Below, one piece after another: positions 33,068-44,366 of a DNA stretch of 64,000 bases. Each line of letters begins with the position of its first letter. Positions within the stretch are counted from its first letter, which is position 1. The notes under the pieces were generated by a model that worked only from the letters and a program-made list of their open reading frames with translations, ran no database searches and was not told where the DNA came from. The stretch covers positions 16,270,346-16,334,345 of the forward strand of contig CM036215.1 of NCBI GenBank assembly GCA_020631735.1, read 5' to 3'. A program made the position numbers and the translations under genes. This DNA comes from Saccharum officinarum (taxonomy: Eukaryota; Streptophyta; Magnoliopsida; Poales; Poaceae).

Positions 33068-33970
33068 CTAGTTGGGTCGCATCGGGACCTTGTCGATGTC
33101 CTCCTGCTTGAAGTTGCCCACTATCCACCATGCGCGCCGGGCAACCTCATCGAGAGGGAGGGTCCCATGTGACATCTGACTCCCCTCCAATGAGACGCCC
33201 GACATTATCTTGTCGATACGGAGTTGGCGCTGCATCAGCGGCAGCACTCTCCGATAGTGGAACGCGGCGGCCACCATCCTCGCGGTCATACCACGTTGAC
33301 AGAGTCTCCTTAGCGTGTCGAGGAGCAACTGTAGCTTCGGCTTCTCTTCCTCAACAATGTCATATGATCAGTTGTCCTCGCGCAACATGGGGACCCGGCC
33401 TGAGAACTTCGGCAGACGGTCGTCGTCGTTGCGCAGGTAGAACCAACCATCGTGCCATCCGCTGTTCGGCGAGATGAGCTGCGCTGGGATGTAGAGCTCG
33501 CCTCGACCCGCCCGGACTTGGAGAGTGCAGCTGCCGGCGTGCACCGCATGCCGCACTCCCCTCTCGCCCACCTTCTTGGCAAAATGCTCTGCCCAGAAGA
33601 GATGGATCCACAAATTCCAGTGGGGCTCCACCCCCAAGTACCCCTCGCAAACTGCCACAAATATGGCGGCCTGCGAGACGGAGTTAGGGGCAAGGTGATG
33701 GAGCTCCACCTTGTAGTAGTACAGGAATGCCTACATAAACCAGCTCGGCGGCACCCCGAGCACCCTCTCGTGGAAAGCAACAAAGCTCACCACGTAGCCC
33801 TCCAGGGGCGTCGGCTCTCGGTGGCTGGACGGCGGCACCCTCCACTCTGGCTGCCTCCGACTCGTCCTTAATCGTAGGAGGCTGTCGCGAACCAGGTCCT
33901 CCAACTTCCTCTTCGTCACCAAGGAACAGGCCCACACGCCCGCCGAAAGAACTTGACTCTTTCCCACCAT
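33068..33970 (-). pseudogene. D antisense gene, putative gypsy-type transposon domain
   Basis: One minus-strand frame from ATG 33970 (MVGKSQVLSAGVWACSLVTKR) to the stop at 33068, with two internal stops. It matches the putative gypsy-type transposon family (Pfam Transposase_28, named from memory): KRKLEDLVRDSLL, then VSFVAFHERVLGVPPSWFM, ELHHLAPNSVSQAAIFVAVC, EGYLGVEPHWNLWIHLF, and WHDGWFYLRNDDDRLP. The stops at about 33733 (TAG, Gln expected) and 33366 (TGA, Trp expected) are C-to-T/G-to-A type. Such proteins lie antisense between pol and the 3' LTR of Tat elements; their role is not known. Confidence 0.8.
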
Positions 33971-34103
33971 GGGCGTCGAGGAGCGGCTTACGGTGGTGAT
34001 GGGGAAAAAGACGACGGCGGTGGCAGAGAGCGGCTGGTGAAGGCGAAGGAAAGAGAGAGCAATCACAAAGGGCTGATGAGAGGCACGTGAGACCCTGAGC
34101 TCT

Positions 34104-34116
34104 GTACTTATACCCC
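34104..34116 (-). promoter_or_regulatory. Candidate TATA box of the D antisense gene
   Basis: Minus-strand GGGGTATAAGTAC, about 140 nt upstream of ATG 33970, preceded by an ATTGG (inverted CCAAT) element. It would allow the antisense gene to be transcribed independently of the LTR. Confidence 0.5.
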
Positions 34117-34350
34117 AATGGAAGGCGAACCGACGCGCCCGGCGGAAAGGTAGGAACAGTTGCCGCATTCAATGCCCCTACCTAACCACTCCCCCGAAAC
34201 CTGTGTATCAGGACACGTGTCTGCCGCACGTTCCGCAACCATCGCACCACATCGCCCACTACCGTGCCAATCTCGCTCCCCTCCTAAAAAGACGTGCCCC
34301 AACAGGGCGGAAGGGAGACCTATAGACGGACGTTTCTAGGTAAGTGAACA
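34117..34350 (+). other. D internal spacer
   Basis: No gene or repeat recognised between the antisense promoter region and the tandem repeat. Confidence 0.4.
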
Positions 34351-35240
34351 ATGGGCTCCAAGCCTGCTATAAACCTTGAGGGATCGAAAGCTGGCCCTCG
34401 ACCAGGGTTCAACAACTGCCCTCGAGTAAATAGAGTCAGGGATGACTGAGGACATGCCCGTACAAGGCCAAGGCTCGAGCCACTTTCTTGAGATGACCTC
34501 AGACATATTCGAGGCTAAAGGCGAGGTCGACGGTGGAATCCCCTCAGAGGGAGGCATCGAGCCATCAGATCCTATCGAACAGAGCCGAGATCCATACGAC
34601 TACTCTTTGGCACTTTTGGAGAGCGCCTCCGTGGCCACTAGTCAACCCCTATCAGATGGGGCATGGGCTCCCACTTGAATTTCCCGCTAACAGCTCACCG
34701 GAGATCGTCGAAACTCACCCATCGAGGGTAGTACGGCGTTCCCCACCCCTCCTCCTTTCTAAAGGATGTGTGAGGGTCGTACCAATGCTTCTGGGCAAAA
34801 AAACCATGGGCTCCAAGCCTGCTATAAACCTCGAGGGATCAAAAGCTGGCCCTCGACCAGGGTTCGATAGCTGCCCTCGAGTAAACAGATTTAGGGGTGA
34901 CTGAGGACGTGCCCATACAAGGCCAGGGCTCGAGCCACTTTCTCGAGATGACCTCAAACATATTCGAGGCTAAAGGAGAGGTCGACGGTGGAATCCCCTC
35001 GGAGGGAGGCATCGAGCCCTCGGATCCTATCGAACAGAGCCAAGATCCACACGACTACTCTTTGGCACTTTTGGTGAGCGCCTCCGTGGTCGCCAGCGGA
35101 CCCCTATTGGATGGGGCACGGGCTCCTACTTGAATTTCCTGCTAACAGCTCACCGGAGATTATCGAAACTTGCCCATCGAGGGTAGTACGACGTTCCCCA
35201 CCCCTCCTCCTTTCTAAAGGATGCGTGAGGGTCGTATTAT
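34351..35240 (+). repeat. Two-copy tandem repeat, 455-bp unit, in D
   Basis: Units start with ATGGGCTCCAAGCCTGCTAT at 34351 and 34806 and stay collinear to the GAGGGTCGTA ends. Divergence by eye is a few percent. It sits between the antisense gene and the 3' LTR, where Tat elements usually have tandem repeats. The ORFs at 34442-34678 and 34897-35133 are the same frame in each copy and have no domain. Confidence 0.9.
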
Positions 35241-35523
35241 GAAAACGGGCGAGGTCCTGATCAACCTCACGCGTGTGAGGCTTGGGGGCATGCCCACGAA
35301 AAGCTAACCTCAAACGAAAGGGGACTAGGCATGACACGGGGGCTCAAACACACGAGCGCTCCTCGACATAACATGCCAAAGCCCTCGAAGGAGTCAAACA
35401 CTCCTCTAAGGCCTCAGGGGCTACACCCGGCGGGCGCGCTCGCGCGCACCCACCGGAAGAGCCACAACGCTACGACTCTAGTTCATGACTCACTGAGCCT
35501 CTGTAAGAGTGCCCACACTCACA

Positions 35524-35541
35524 CAAAGGCTCGGGAGCTAC
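35524..35541 (+). promoter_or_regulatory. Polypurine tract of D
   Basis: CAAAGGCTCGGGAGCTAC directly before TGTCGGG of the LTR; a motif common to Tat-type grass elements. Confidence 0.7.
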
Positions 35542-36618
35542 TGTCGGGTACCCAAACCAGGGATACCCAAAACCTCCGAGGAATCCGCACCACAAAACCC
35601 TTGAGAAACCACATACATACAAAAACGAGACACCCTTGACTGCGCTCTGACTCGCACGAGGACGCCTCGACCCTTGGGAAAATCTCCGACTCGCACGACC
35701 CTAGGTCGATCTGGTCAACCCTAGGTCGAGCCAACCGGTGTTTCCTCGCCCGCCTACTTACAGATAAAAGGCAAGGCATTTAATGCAACCACCAACCACT
35801 TCCTACCCACATAGCTACAACATTGCTAGCATGGAAGCAGTACCAGTGTCAAATCCCGCTTTTTACTACCTATCACAGGATGGGCGGTGAAAACCTATCA
35901 CTATACACACCATGCCGGATACTGTTCCACCATCAATGCCCCCTTGAGGCACCAACGACAACCATCACATCCCGGGATTTCTGGGGCCCGGCCTTATCCA
36001 TTCCCCGTCGACCCCCCTCTAATACACCTCGACCTGGCCTTGACTAATCGCCAATCAACAAGAGGACAATGCTTGCACATCCGCTCGCCACAGGACTCTG
36101 GGTCTTTCACCGTCCCATCCCTGACACTGCCATGACACTCCGGGGATGGCCGGCCATTCCTGGAGCACGTCGCTATAGCAGCCCTCATGAGCGCACGTCG
36201 GACCTTCACCTCTAAGGCACCGCCCTAGGGTTTTACCGGCTCCTCTGCCTTCACTTGGCCCTATAAAAAGGGAAGGCAGGGGAGCCTCCTATGGAGGAGA
36301 AGGAGGGAGGACAGAGGACAAAGGGCAAAAAACCGCAAGACACCACCTCACTACTGCGATCAACATCTCAAGCAATATACTATTTTTTCTTTTCTTGAGA
36401 CTTGGGACTGGCTCCCTCTCTCGCAGCTTGTAACCCCTACATAAGCACTTAGGTGCAAGGAAATACAATACCCTCTCTTCCTCGCTGGACATAGGGCCTT
36501 CTTTACCTGAACCAGGATAAACCCCCATGTATTCTCTTTGCATCACCATATGGATTAGGGAACACGCAGCACAAATTCACTCGTCGGCTTAAGGACCTCC
36601 TGGGTCCGGACACCGACA
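35542..36618 (+). mobile_element. 3' LTR of D, 1,077 bp
   Basis: It begins TGTCGGGTACCC and ends GGACACCGACA, with perfect TGTCGG/CCGACA terminal inversion. The TATA box CCCTATAAAAAGGG (36259-36272) gives plus orientation. The following bases CATGC (36619-36623) would be one copy of the target duplication; the other is outside the window. Confidence 0.88.
36259..36272 (+). promoter_or_regulatory. TATA box of the D LTR
   Basis: CCCTATAAAAAGGG, a strong plant TATA box in the U3/R region of the LTR. Confidence 0.75.
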
Positions 36619-37616
36619 CATGCTATTTCATGTAATAAACCCAAACGTGATCACATATGTCATGCTTGCCAATTAGGCCATCATGTTCGTCTTCCTTTTG
36701 GGACATCTTCCTCTCGAGCCGTCAACAAATTCGATTTAATACATTGTGATCTTTGAACATCCCCTGTCGCTAGTATATCGGGTTACAAATATTATCTCGT
36801 TTTTGTCGATGATTTCTCCTACTATGCTTGGACATTTCCGCTTTGTCTTAAATCCGATACTTTTGCCACGCTCTCTAACTTTTTTGCCTATGTGTGCACG
36901 CAGTTTGGTACTCCTATCAAGGCCGTCCAGTGCGACAATGGCCATGAGTTTGATCACTCCTCAGCCCGCATGTTCTTCCTCTCATAGGGTGCCATCCTTT
37001 GCATGTCGTGCCCATACACCTCTTAGCAAAACGGTAAAGCCGAGCACGCGTTTCGCACTATTAATAATATTGTGCGCTCTCTTCTTTTTCAGGCCAGCCT
37101 TCCACTGGTCTATTGGGCTGACTCCCTCCATACTGCCACATATCTCCTTAACCATCATCCCACTACGACCTCAGCGGCCTCACACCATTTTTTGCACTCT
37201 ACGGCGCTCATCCTTCCTACACGCATCTTCAAGTTTTCTGATGTGCCTGTTATCCTAACTTGTCCTCCACCGCTCTACACAAACTATCACCTCATTCCTC
37301 CTTGTGTGTGTTCCTTGGTTACTCTTCTGATCACAAGGGTTATCGATGTCTCGACCTCCATTCCAATAGGATCATCATCTCCTGTCATGTAGTATTTGAT
37401 GAGTCCATGTTCCCCTTTTCTGAGATGTCGACCTTACCCTCAGATCCCACCACTTTGGATTTTTTGAACGAAGATGATATTTCCACTATGCCCATCGGGC
37501 CCAGTGCTATGGTTGCAGGTACTCCTCCTGGTGCTCCTGCCACACCTCAGTCACCCATGCCTGGTGCCCCCACATCGGCACCTAGGGCATCTAGTGCCCA
37601 CTCGCCGGTGCCTAGC
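36619..37616 (+). pseudogene. Copia element L: integrase fragment
   Basis: Plus-strand Ty1/copia sequence in several frames: the zinc-binding CHACQLGHHVRLPFG, core YYLVFVDDFSYYAWTFP, KAVQCDNGHEF, NGKAEHAFRTINNIVRSLL, then CVFLGYSSDHKGYRCLD and HVVFDESMFPFSEM. This is the Retrofit/Ale-like style. In-frame stops and at least two frameshifts disable it. It is bounded by D on the left and by Sirevirus C on the right, so L is the older host of both. Confidence 0.82.
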
Positions 37617-39300
37617 TGTAAGGTCCTAGATGGCTAGAGGAGGGTGAATAGCCTATAAAAAATCATACACTAACCACTAACCAAACTTGTTAGAATAACA
37701 AATGGCATAAAGCGAGTTTTGCTTGACCTACGGTTGTGATGCAAGCCTCCTATCCAGAAGTCTAGTAGATTATGATCTCTAGTTCACACAAGGGCTATGT
37801 CACTAATTTTACACTAGTGAGCAAGCTAATAACACTACTAGCAAAGCTACCACTAGAGCTACACAAGATAATCTAGTAAATGTAAATGCAAGAGAGAGGA
37901 TTGTGATTCTTATACCGACGGTGGAGTGAAGATGTTGCCAATCACCAAGATGATATACAATCAATCAATATTGACAACAACACAATATGAAGACCAATCA
38001 CCGGGAGACAAGAGACACAATATTTTTGTTCACCCGGTGTTCACTTGTGCACCGACATGCTACATCACCAGTTGTGTCGACCAACACTTAGATGGTTTCT
38101 CGGTGTGACCCTCAAGTCACTTGCCCCTCAAGGCACACCCCGCAAGGCACCGCAAGACACCACTCTCAAGTGAGGTAACTCAATGACACGTGCCATGTAT
38201 TAGAGTTGCTTTTGGCACTCCACCGAGGAAAGCACAAGAACCTCTTATAATCAACCAGAGGTGGCCAAGAACAATCTCCTTCTCTTGCCAACGCTCCAAC
38301 AATCTCCAAGCCGGCTAGGAGCGGTACTCTCCAAGAGTAACAAGAAATCCACTGGCTAAACCACCCACAAGTGCCACTAGATGCCCTCAAGCTATGCAAT
38401 GCACTTTGGGATCATTCAATCTCACTTTTGATTTGCAATCAAGCAAGAGAGATGAGTGAGAGGGAGAAGCTTTAGCTCAAAGGATGCACAAGAGTGTTAG
38501 AAATGTCAAGAGACCTCCCCAAGGGTCGGCCAACAAGTATTTACAGCTCCACAAACAAATAGACCTGTTTGAAACCTCATTGGGCAATTTTTGCGAGTGA
38601 CAGACGCGTCTGTCGCTACGCCAATAGACGTGGCCAGCGTTCGTTGCTCCGGTGCCACCTGTAGTGGATCGCTGCCAAATGTGCCACTTCAAATATGAGC
38701 CGTTGATCTCTAACGGTCAATAACACAGTCGTGCTTCTCCACCATGCGACAGACGCGTCTGTCGCTGGGTGACAGACGCGCCCCCTGGACCGACAGACAC
38801 GGTCTAGAGAGGCCTACAGCACGCTAGGGCGACAGACGCGTCTGTCGCGACCGACAGACGCCGCCTCGCCACCGTCAGACGCGGTCCAGTGGCCATGTTA
38901 TCACGCCGGAGCGTCAGACGTGTCCGGTGCCTGTCCGATGGACGCGTCTATCGCGTAGAACCGAGACGCATCCAACTTCCACAAGCGACAGACGCTAGAA
39001 TAGTGATTCTAGGTGCGTTTGTCGCCAAAACACCACCGCGTCTGTCGTGGGTGCCTGCGCGCTGCAACTCGGGTGAGCCGACAGATGCTAGGATCGCGTC
39101 TGTCGCTCCCCGAGCCAGCGTCTGTTGCTCCTATTTCGATGGTTTTGCAACGTTTGCTCGATCCGCTTGTTTCGCCCGTTCACTTATGAGCTACTCTCCA
39201 TATGTGTTTCACTAAAACACAAGTTATAGCTCATAAAACACAACGTGACAACACCTCCAAATCTCGACAACGGCATAAAGGAAAATAGGCATTTCATTTC
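37617..39300 (-). mobile_element. 3' LTR of Sirevirus C
   Basis: It begins (plus view) TGTAAGGTCCTAGATGGC, matching 61615 onward in the 5' LTR at more than 90% by eye over the shared 600 bp. The right edge is uncertain: a CA near 39291 next to a purine-rich minus-strand run is my best guess. It contains palindrome-rich sequence at 38595-39130. Confidence 0.8.
38595..39130. repeat. Palindromic repeat cluster in the Sirevirus LTR
   Basis: GCGACAGACGCGTCTGTCGC, a perfect 20-bp palindrome, occurs at 38746-38765 and 38829-38848. A near copy lies at 38598-38615, and many half-sites (GACAGACGC, GCGTCTGTCG) are scattered through the interval. Sirevirus LTRs are known for repeated palindromes of another sequence, so this looks like a family-specific version. 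Confidence 0.85.
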
Positions 39301-39323
39301 CTCGAAAATGCCTAAACCGAGTT

Positions 39324-40559
39324 TTATGTCATCTTGATTGCACTTTCATTATCACATAGCAATGGTACATTCTTGAAGTTGAGGCCATAATCCTTCAAAG
39401 TTGATTTCATCCATATTAATTGTGCACAACGACTCCCTGCACTCACATATTCGGCTTCGGTGGTAGAGATTGCCACACTATTTTGTTTCTTTGAGGACCA
39501 TGACACAAGTGATCTTCCAAGTAATTGACATGTGCCACTTGTGCTCTTTCTATTGATCTTGCAACCCCCATAGTCGGAGTCCGAATATCCAATCAATTCA
39601 AACTTTGACCCCTTAGGATACCATAGTCCAACATCTCTTGTTTGCTTCAAGTACCTCAATATTCTCTTTGCGGCCGTGAGATGACTCCCTCTAGGTGAGT
39701 CTTGATATCTAGCACACATACAAACACTAAACATGACATCCGGCCTTGATGCGGTGACATAGAGTAGACTTCCAATCAAAGACCGATATTCCTTTTGATT
39801 CACCATTTTGCCATCAAGATCACTATCCAAATTGCCATTTGTACCCATTGGAGTTAAAATTGGCTTTGCATCTTGCATTCCAAACTTCTTCAACATGTCC
39901 CTTATGTATTTCCCTTGACTCACAAATGTCCCATTCTTCAATTGCTTGACTTGAAGACCAAGGAAGTAGCTAAGTTCACCAATCATAGACATTTCAAACT
40001 CTTTGGCCATCATAGCACCAAATTCTTCACAATAAGATTGATCAGTTGATCCAAAGATGATGTCATCAACATATATTTGCACTATGAATAGATCATTCCC
40101 AATCTTCTTGGTGAATAGAGTTGTATCAACCTTGCCCATCTTGAATCCCTTAGAGAGAAGGAAATCCCTTAGCCTTTTATACCATGCTCTAGGTGCTTGC
40201 TTTAAGCCATATAAAGCCTTATTCAACTTGTACACATGGTTGGGTTTCTTATCATCTTCAAATCTGGGAGGTTGCTCAATGAAGACTAACTCATTGATGA
40301 TCCCATTGAGAAATGCACTTTTGACATCCATTTGATATAGTTTCATGTTGTGTGCACAAGCATAAGACAATAGAATCCTAATTGCCTCCAATCTTGCCAC
40401 AAGAGCATATATCTCATCATAGTCAAGACCTTCTACTTGAGTGTAACCTTCAGCAACTAGTCTTGCTTTGTTTCTCACTACAATGCCATCTTGATCTTGC
40501 TTGTTTTTAAACACCCACTTGGTTTCAATCACGTTGTAGTCATTTGACCTTTCTACCAA
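39324..40559 (-). pseudogene. C reverse transcriptase and RNase H, C-terminus lost
   Basis: An uninterrupted 411-codon frame with the copia RT (RVT_2) order: NVIETKWVFKNKQDQDG, NKARLVAEGYTQVEGLDYDE, YQMDVKSAFLNG, YGLKQAPRAWYKRL, catalytic YVDDIIFGS, YFLGLQVKQL, then RNase H with GYSDSDYGGCKINRKSTSG, VAISTTEAEYVSAG, and LCDNESAIKM. It stops right after KMT, and the LTR follows almost at once, so the final RNase H segment and any polypurine tract were deleted. Confidence 0.9.
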
Positions 40560-41165
40560 CTCCCAAACATCATTTCTTGTGCAATTGTTAAGCTCTTCTT
40601 ACATAGCCATGATCCAATCGGCATCCCTCAAAGCTTCTTCTATCTTCTTTGGTTCTATGGTTGACACAAATAATGCATGCTCACAAAATATAGCCAATCT
40701 TGATCTTGTTTGCACACCACTTCTAATATCCCCAATAACACTGTCAATGGGGTGATCTCTTGCAACATGTTGTGGTTGGAGTACTTGCACTTAATTGCTT
40801 GAGCTTGGTTGATCACTTAATGTATCTCGATAAGATGAACTAGCACCATGATCTTGCACTTGAGAGTCACTAGCTAGCTTGAATGGAGAATTGAGCACTT
40901 GATCTTTATCATCATCTTGAATATCAATTACTTGCTTTGCTCTAATGTCCCCAATGTCCATGTTCTTTATTGCTTCCACCAATTGAGTTCCACCAACATC
41001 ATCTAGATTCTCTTCTTCATCTTGTGACCCATTGGCTTCATCAAATTGCACATCATGGACTTCTTCTAGAATGCTACTTGAGTTGTTCCAAACTCTATAA
41101 GCTTTGCTTGTAGTTGAATAACCAAGTAGGAACCCCTCATCACATCTCTTGTCAAACTTCCCCAA
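40560..41165 (-). pseudogene. C linker between integrase and reverse transcriptase
   Basis: Frames 41165-40791 and 40790-40599 cover the integrase C-terminal copia signature (GYSTTSKAYRVWNNSS, EEVHDVQFDE), a low-complexity acidic linker, and the RT lead-in ALRDADWIMAM. Two stops (about 40791 and 40600) interrupt an otherwise common frame. Confidence 0.8.
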
Positions 41166-41695
41166 TCAGTGCCCTTTTTCAAGATATAACATTTCCAACC
41201 AAACACCCTAAAGTAAGAAATATTGGGCTTTCTTCCATGAAGTAGCTCATATGGGTTCTTCTCTAGCAATGGATGACAATATAGTCTATTGATGTAGTAG
41301 CAAGTGGTATTGATTGCTTCATCCCAAAATGATTTACTCACATTATACTCATAAAGCATTGATCTAGCCATATCAAGCAATGTTCTATTCTTTCTCTCAA
41401 CAAGGCCATTTGATTGTGGAGTGTACTTGGCCGAGAATTAATGTTCAATGCCATAGTGATCACAAAGTTCTTCAATTCTTGTATTCTTGAACTCACTTCC
41501 ATTGTCACTTCTCACTTTCTTGATTATAATCTCAAACTCATTGTGAACTCTAGTGAGAAAGGTCTTGAAGATGTCAAACACTTCATTTTTGTCACTAAGA
41601 AAGAATACCCATGTGAATCTTGTGAAGTCATCCACTATGACAAAGTTATACTTGTTGCCGCCTATGCTTACGTATGTTGTTGGGCAAAATAGATC
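41066..41695 (-). pseudogene. C integrase core, proximal side of insertion B
   Basis: The minus strand reads YNFVIVDDFTRFTWVFFL, VRSDNGSEF, a stop after HYGIEH, NGLVERKNRTLLDMARSML, and INRLYCHPLLEKNPYELLHG. The D-D-E catalytic residues are present (VDDF, SDNG, VERKN). A 1-nt frameshift near 41165 moves the end into the next frame. The left part of the same domain continues at 58876 with the insertion removed. Confidence 0.88.
41691..41695. repeat. Target site duplication of B, left copy
   Basis: AGATC directly before TGTAACAG; the identical copy is at 58871-58875. Confidence 0.95.
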
Positions 41696-43060
41696 TGTAA
41701 CAGAACTGACCAATTATATGAAATTAAGTAAGAAAATCATCCACCGAGCAGATGATTTAGCAAACTTAAGCCTGTATAACCCGGTAGTCCGTGAAATCAT
41801 GACGGATTTCAAACCAACTTACATACTAGCCAAGATCATAATAAGTTTAGCGGTCACCATCACAAATTACAAAAAAGTTCACATCACGGATACATCCGAG
41901 TTTAAACATAGTTATTACAAACCAAGTTCAAATAAAAGTAGCGGAAGTCAAGGCGGATGCAGTGATGCACCTTGGAAAAAGAGAGGAAGGGTGAGAGCGC
42001 CGGTGGTCGGAGCGCGAGCTCGATGGCTCTATCCACAGCAGCGCAGGCGGGAACCACGCAATTGCGCCTTACCAACACGAGCAAGGAGCCACAGAAACCC
42101 GTTCAGAGGAGAAGGGAAGGTGGCGGAGCACTAGGCACGGGCAATCGGATGGAGGTGCTTTGCCGGTGTAGGAATGCGGCGGCGGAGGTGATGGCGAGCG
42201 GTGGCAGGCGGCTTCTTCCGCTCGGTTCTCTAGAGAAATGAGGAAGGGAGCGAGCGAGAGGGGGAATGGAATGGAGGCAGAGCGCAGCACAGTGCTTTGA
42301 AGTGGAGTGCGCGGGGGCAGCAGGGCGCCACACGGCCGATGGCGTCGGCATGCGGCCGCCACACGGCGAGCGTGCTCTACCGCGGTCGGCCAGCGGTGCG
42401 CGCGAGCGGGAGGGAGAGGAAGGAGGCCACGCGGCGTGGGCTGGGCCAAGGCAGCGCCGCGCAGGTGAGCGACTGCGGGCGCACGCGAGGGCTAGGCCGA
42501 GCTGACATGCGCGAGCAGGCCAGAAGCGAGGCGTCGGCCCACTCTGGTGAGAAACTGATTTTCCAATTTTCTATTTTCAAACAAATTTCAAATAACAGTT
42601 TTCAAATCCCATTTTGAGCAAGAAAATGGCTTTTTTCTGAAAATGGCCCAAAAATGAAAGTTGCTTAGAATTTAATTCTCTACAACTTTTATTAAGGGAC
42701 CAACTCAAAATTCCCAACAGATTTTGAATTGGAGAATAAAAGCTAAATATGGAGGGTTTTTTTACCATTTTTCAATAAAAATGTTAAAAGCAAATTTGAC
42801 AAAACTTTGAATACCAAAGTTGCTCCAAAATTTGTGCTAACTAATTCTAGATGATTAACAATTATAGTCACCCGTATTTTAGTAGCCTAGCAAGCATAAT
42901 TAAGGTGAAACAATTCTAAACAAGTGTATGCAACATTCACGTTTCATAGAAATGTTTCAACTCAAATTGCACTCTACTTCACATGTGATTATAAATGCAA
43001 ATGATGCATCATGCGTATGATTTGCAATGCTAAACGCCTGTGTAACAGCGGGGTGTTACA
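41696..43060 (-). mobile_element. 3' LTR of B, internally deleted
   Basis: Only 1,365 bp against 4,013 bp for the 5' LTR. Positions 41696-41947 match 54858-55109, and 41948-43060 match 57760-58870, so a 2,650-bp block is missing. GAAG stands at both break sites. By eye the last 530 bp of the two LTRs differ at roughly 20 positions, mostly substitutions. Confidence 0.92.
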
Positions 43061-44366
43061 GCCCTCCCCCCTTATAAAAATCTTGTCCCAAGATTTGGGT
43101 TACGAACCATTTGTTATAAAAATCTTCATAAGATTTTTGTAGATATTCACCCATTTCCCAAGTTGCATCCCCTTCATCATGATGACTCCACTGTATCTTA
43201 TATGTTTTCACCACACTATTTTGAGTAGCCCTCTCTTTAGAGTCCAAAACTCGAACCAGTTGCTCACGATATACCAAATCTGACTTGAGCTTTATGCCTC
43301 GGGGTTCGATCCTTTCCTCTAGAACGCGCAGACACTTCTTGATATGTGATACATGAAAAACTAGGAATATAGCACCCATTGTCTCAGGTAACTCTAACTT
43401 ATAAGCTACTGGACCCTTTCTTTCCAAGACCTTGTATGGTCCCACAAATCTGGCGGCAAGCTTTCTTCGAACTCCGAACCGTTTCTTCTTCATTGGTGTG
43501 ACTTTCAGATAAACATAGTCACCAACTTCAAACACAAGCGGTCTCCTCCTTTTATCCGCATAGCTTTTCTGACGTGATTGGGTGGCTTTTATATTTTGTT
43601 GAATGATATGAACTTTCTTCTTGGCTTCTTCTACAAAGTCAATACCATAATATCTTCTTTCTCCTGGCTCAATCCAATTTAGTGGTGTTCTACACTTTCT
43701 GCCACACAAAGCTTCGAATGGGGCCATTTTGATACTTTCTTGATAACTATTATTGTAAGCAAACTCTGCTAAGGGTAACCATGACTTCCATGAACCCCTA
43801 GAAGATAACACACAAGCTCTTAACATATCCTCAAGAATAGCATTAACTCTCTCGGTCTGACCATCTGTCTGAGGATGATAGGCAGTACTACGGATCAAAC
43901 TAGTTCCCAATCCTTTGTGCAAATGTTCCCAAAAGTGAGCAGTGAATTGTGACCCTCTGTCAAACACTATAGTCTTTGGTATGCCATGCAATCTCACAAT
44001 TTTTTTAATGTACTTCTCGGCATATTGAGGTGGTCGAAAATCTACCTTGACAGGTAAGAAATGAGCGGTCTTTGTAAGACGATCCACAATCACCCAAATC
44101 GAGTCATGCCCTTTTTGGGTAGTGGGCAAGCCTAAGATAAAATCTATACTTATATCATCCCACTTCCAACTAGGTACAGACAAATGTTGCAACAATCCGG
44201 CAGGTTTCATATGAATGGCTTTCACCCTACAACATGTGTCACATCTGACCACATAGGCTGCAATCTCTTTCTTCATCTTTGTCCACCAATAACGAGGTCT
44301 CAGTTCTTGGTACATCTTGCTACTTCCGGGATGGATAGCTAGCTTAGAAAGGTGAGCCTCATCCAT
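43056..44366 (-). pseudogene. B integrase with chromodomain
   Basis: An open frame of 436 codons from the integrase zinc domain (HLSKLAIHPGSSKMYQ; RCDTCCRVKA) through the core (VIVDRLTKTAHF, FDRGSQFTAHFWE, TERVNAILEDML), the GPYKVLERKGPVAYKL fold, to a chromodomain (VVKTYKIQWSHHDEGDATWE) and the end KGGGL with TAA in the LTR. It is uninterrupted itself, but out of frame with the upstream RNase H segment (1-nt shift near 44395), so it is not produced as part of a normal polyprotein. Confidence 0.9.
43061..43076 (-). promoter_or_regulatory. Polypurine tract of B
   Basis: The same minus-strand TATAAGGGGGGAGGGC as in A, coding for the polyprotein end and abutting the LTR. Confidence 0.85.

Larger units (their letters stand above)
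32237..36618 (+). mobile_element. 3' part of Tat-type gypsy element D
   Basis: A plus-strand element, of which the region between pol and the 3' LTR, the polypurine tract and the 3' LTR remain in view. Everything to the left is replaced by A's insertion at 32236. It carries an antisense gene, a feature of Tat-lineage grass elements such as Grande. It is inserted in copia element L at 36618/36619 (CATGC follows). Confidence 0.82.

Noticed and set aside
38595..39130. CRISPR-like spaced repeats
   Set aside because: Palindromes are irregularly spaced, lie in a plant Sirevirus LTR, and have no unique spacers of constant length.
42069..42449. ORFs shared by the two B LTRs (42069-42449 and 57760-58248)
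   Set aside because: Similarity is explained by the LTR duplication; frames hold Pro/Arg low-complexity sequence and no domain.
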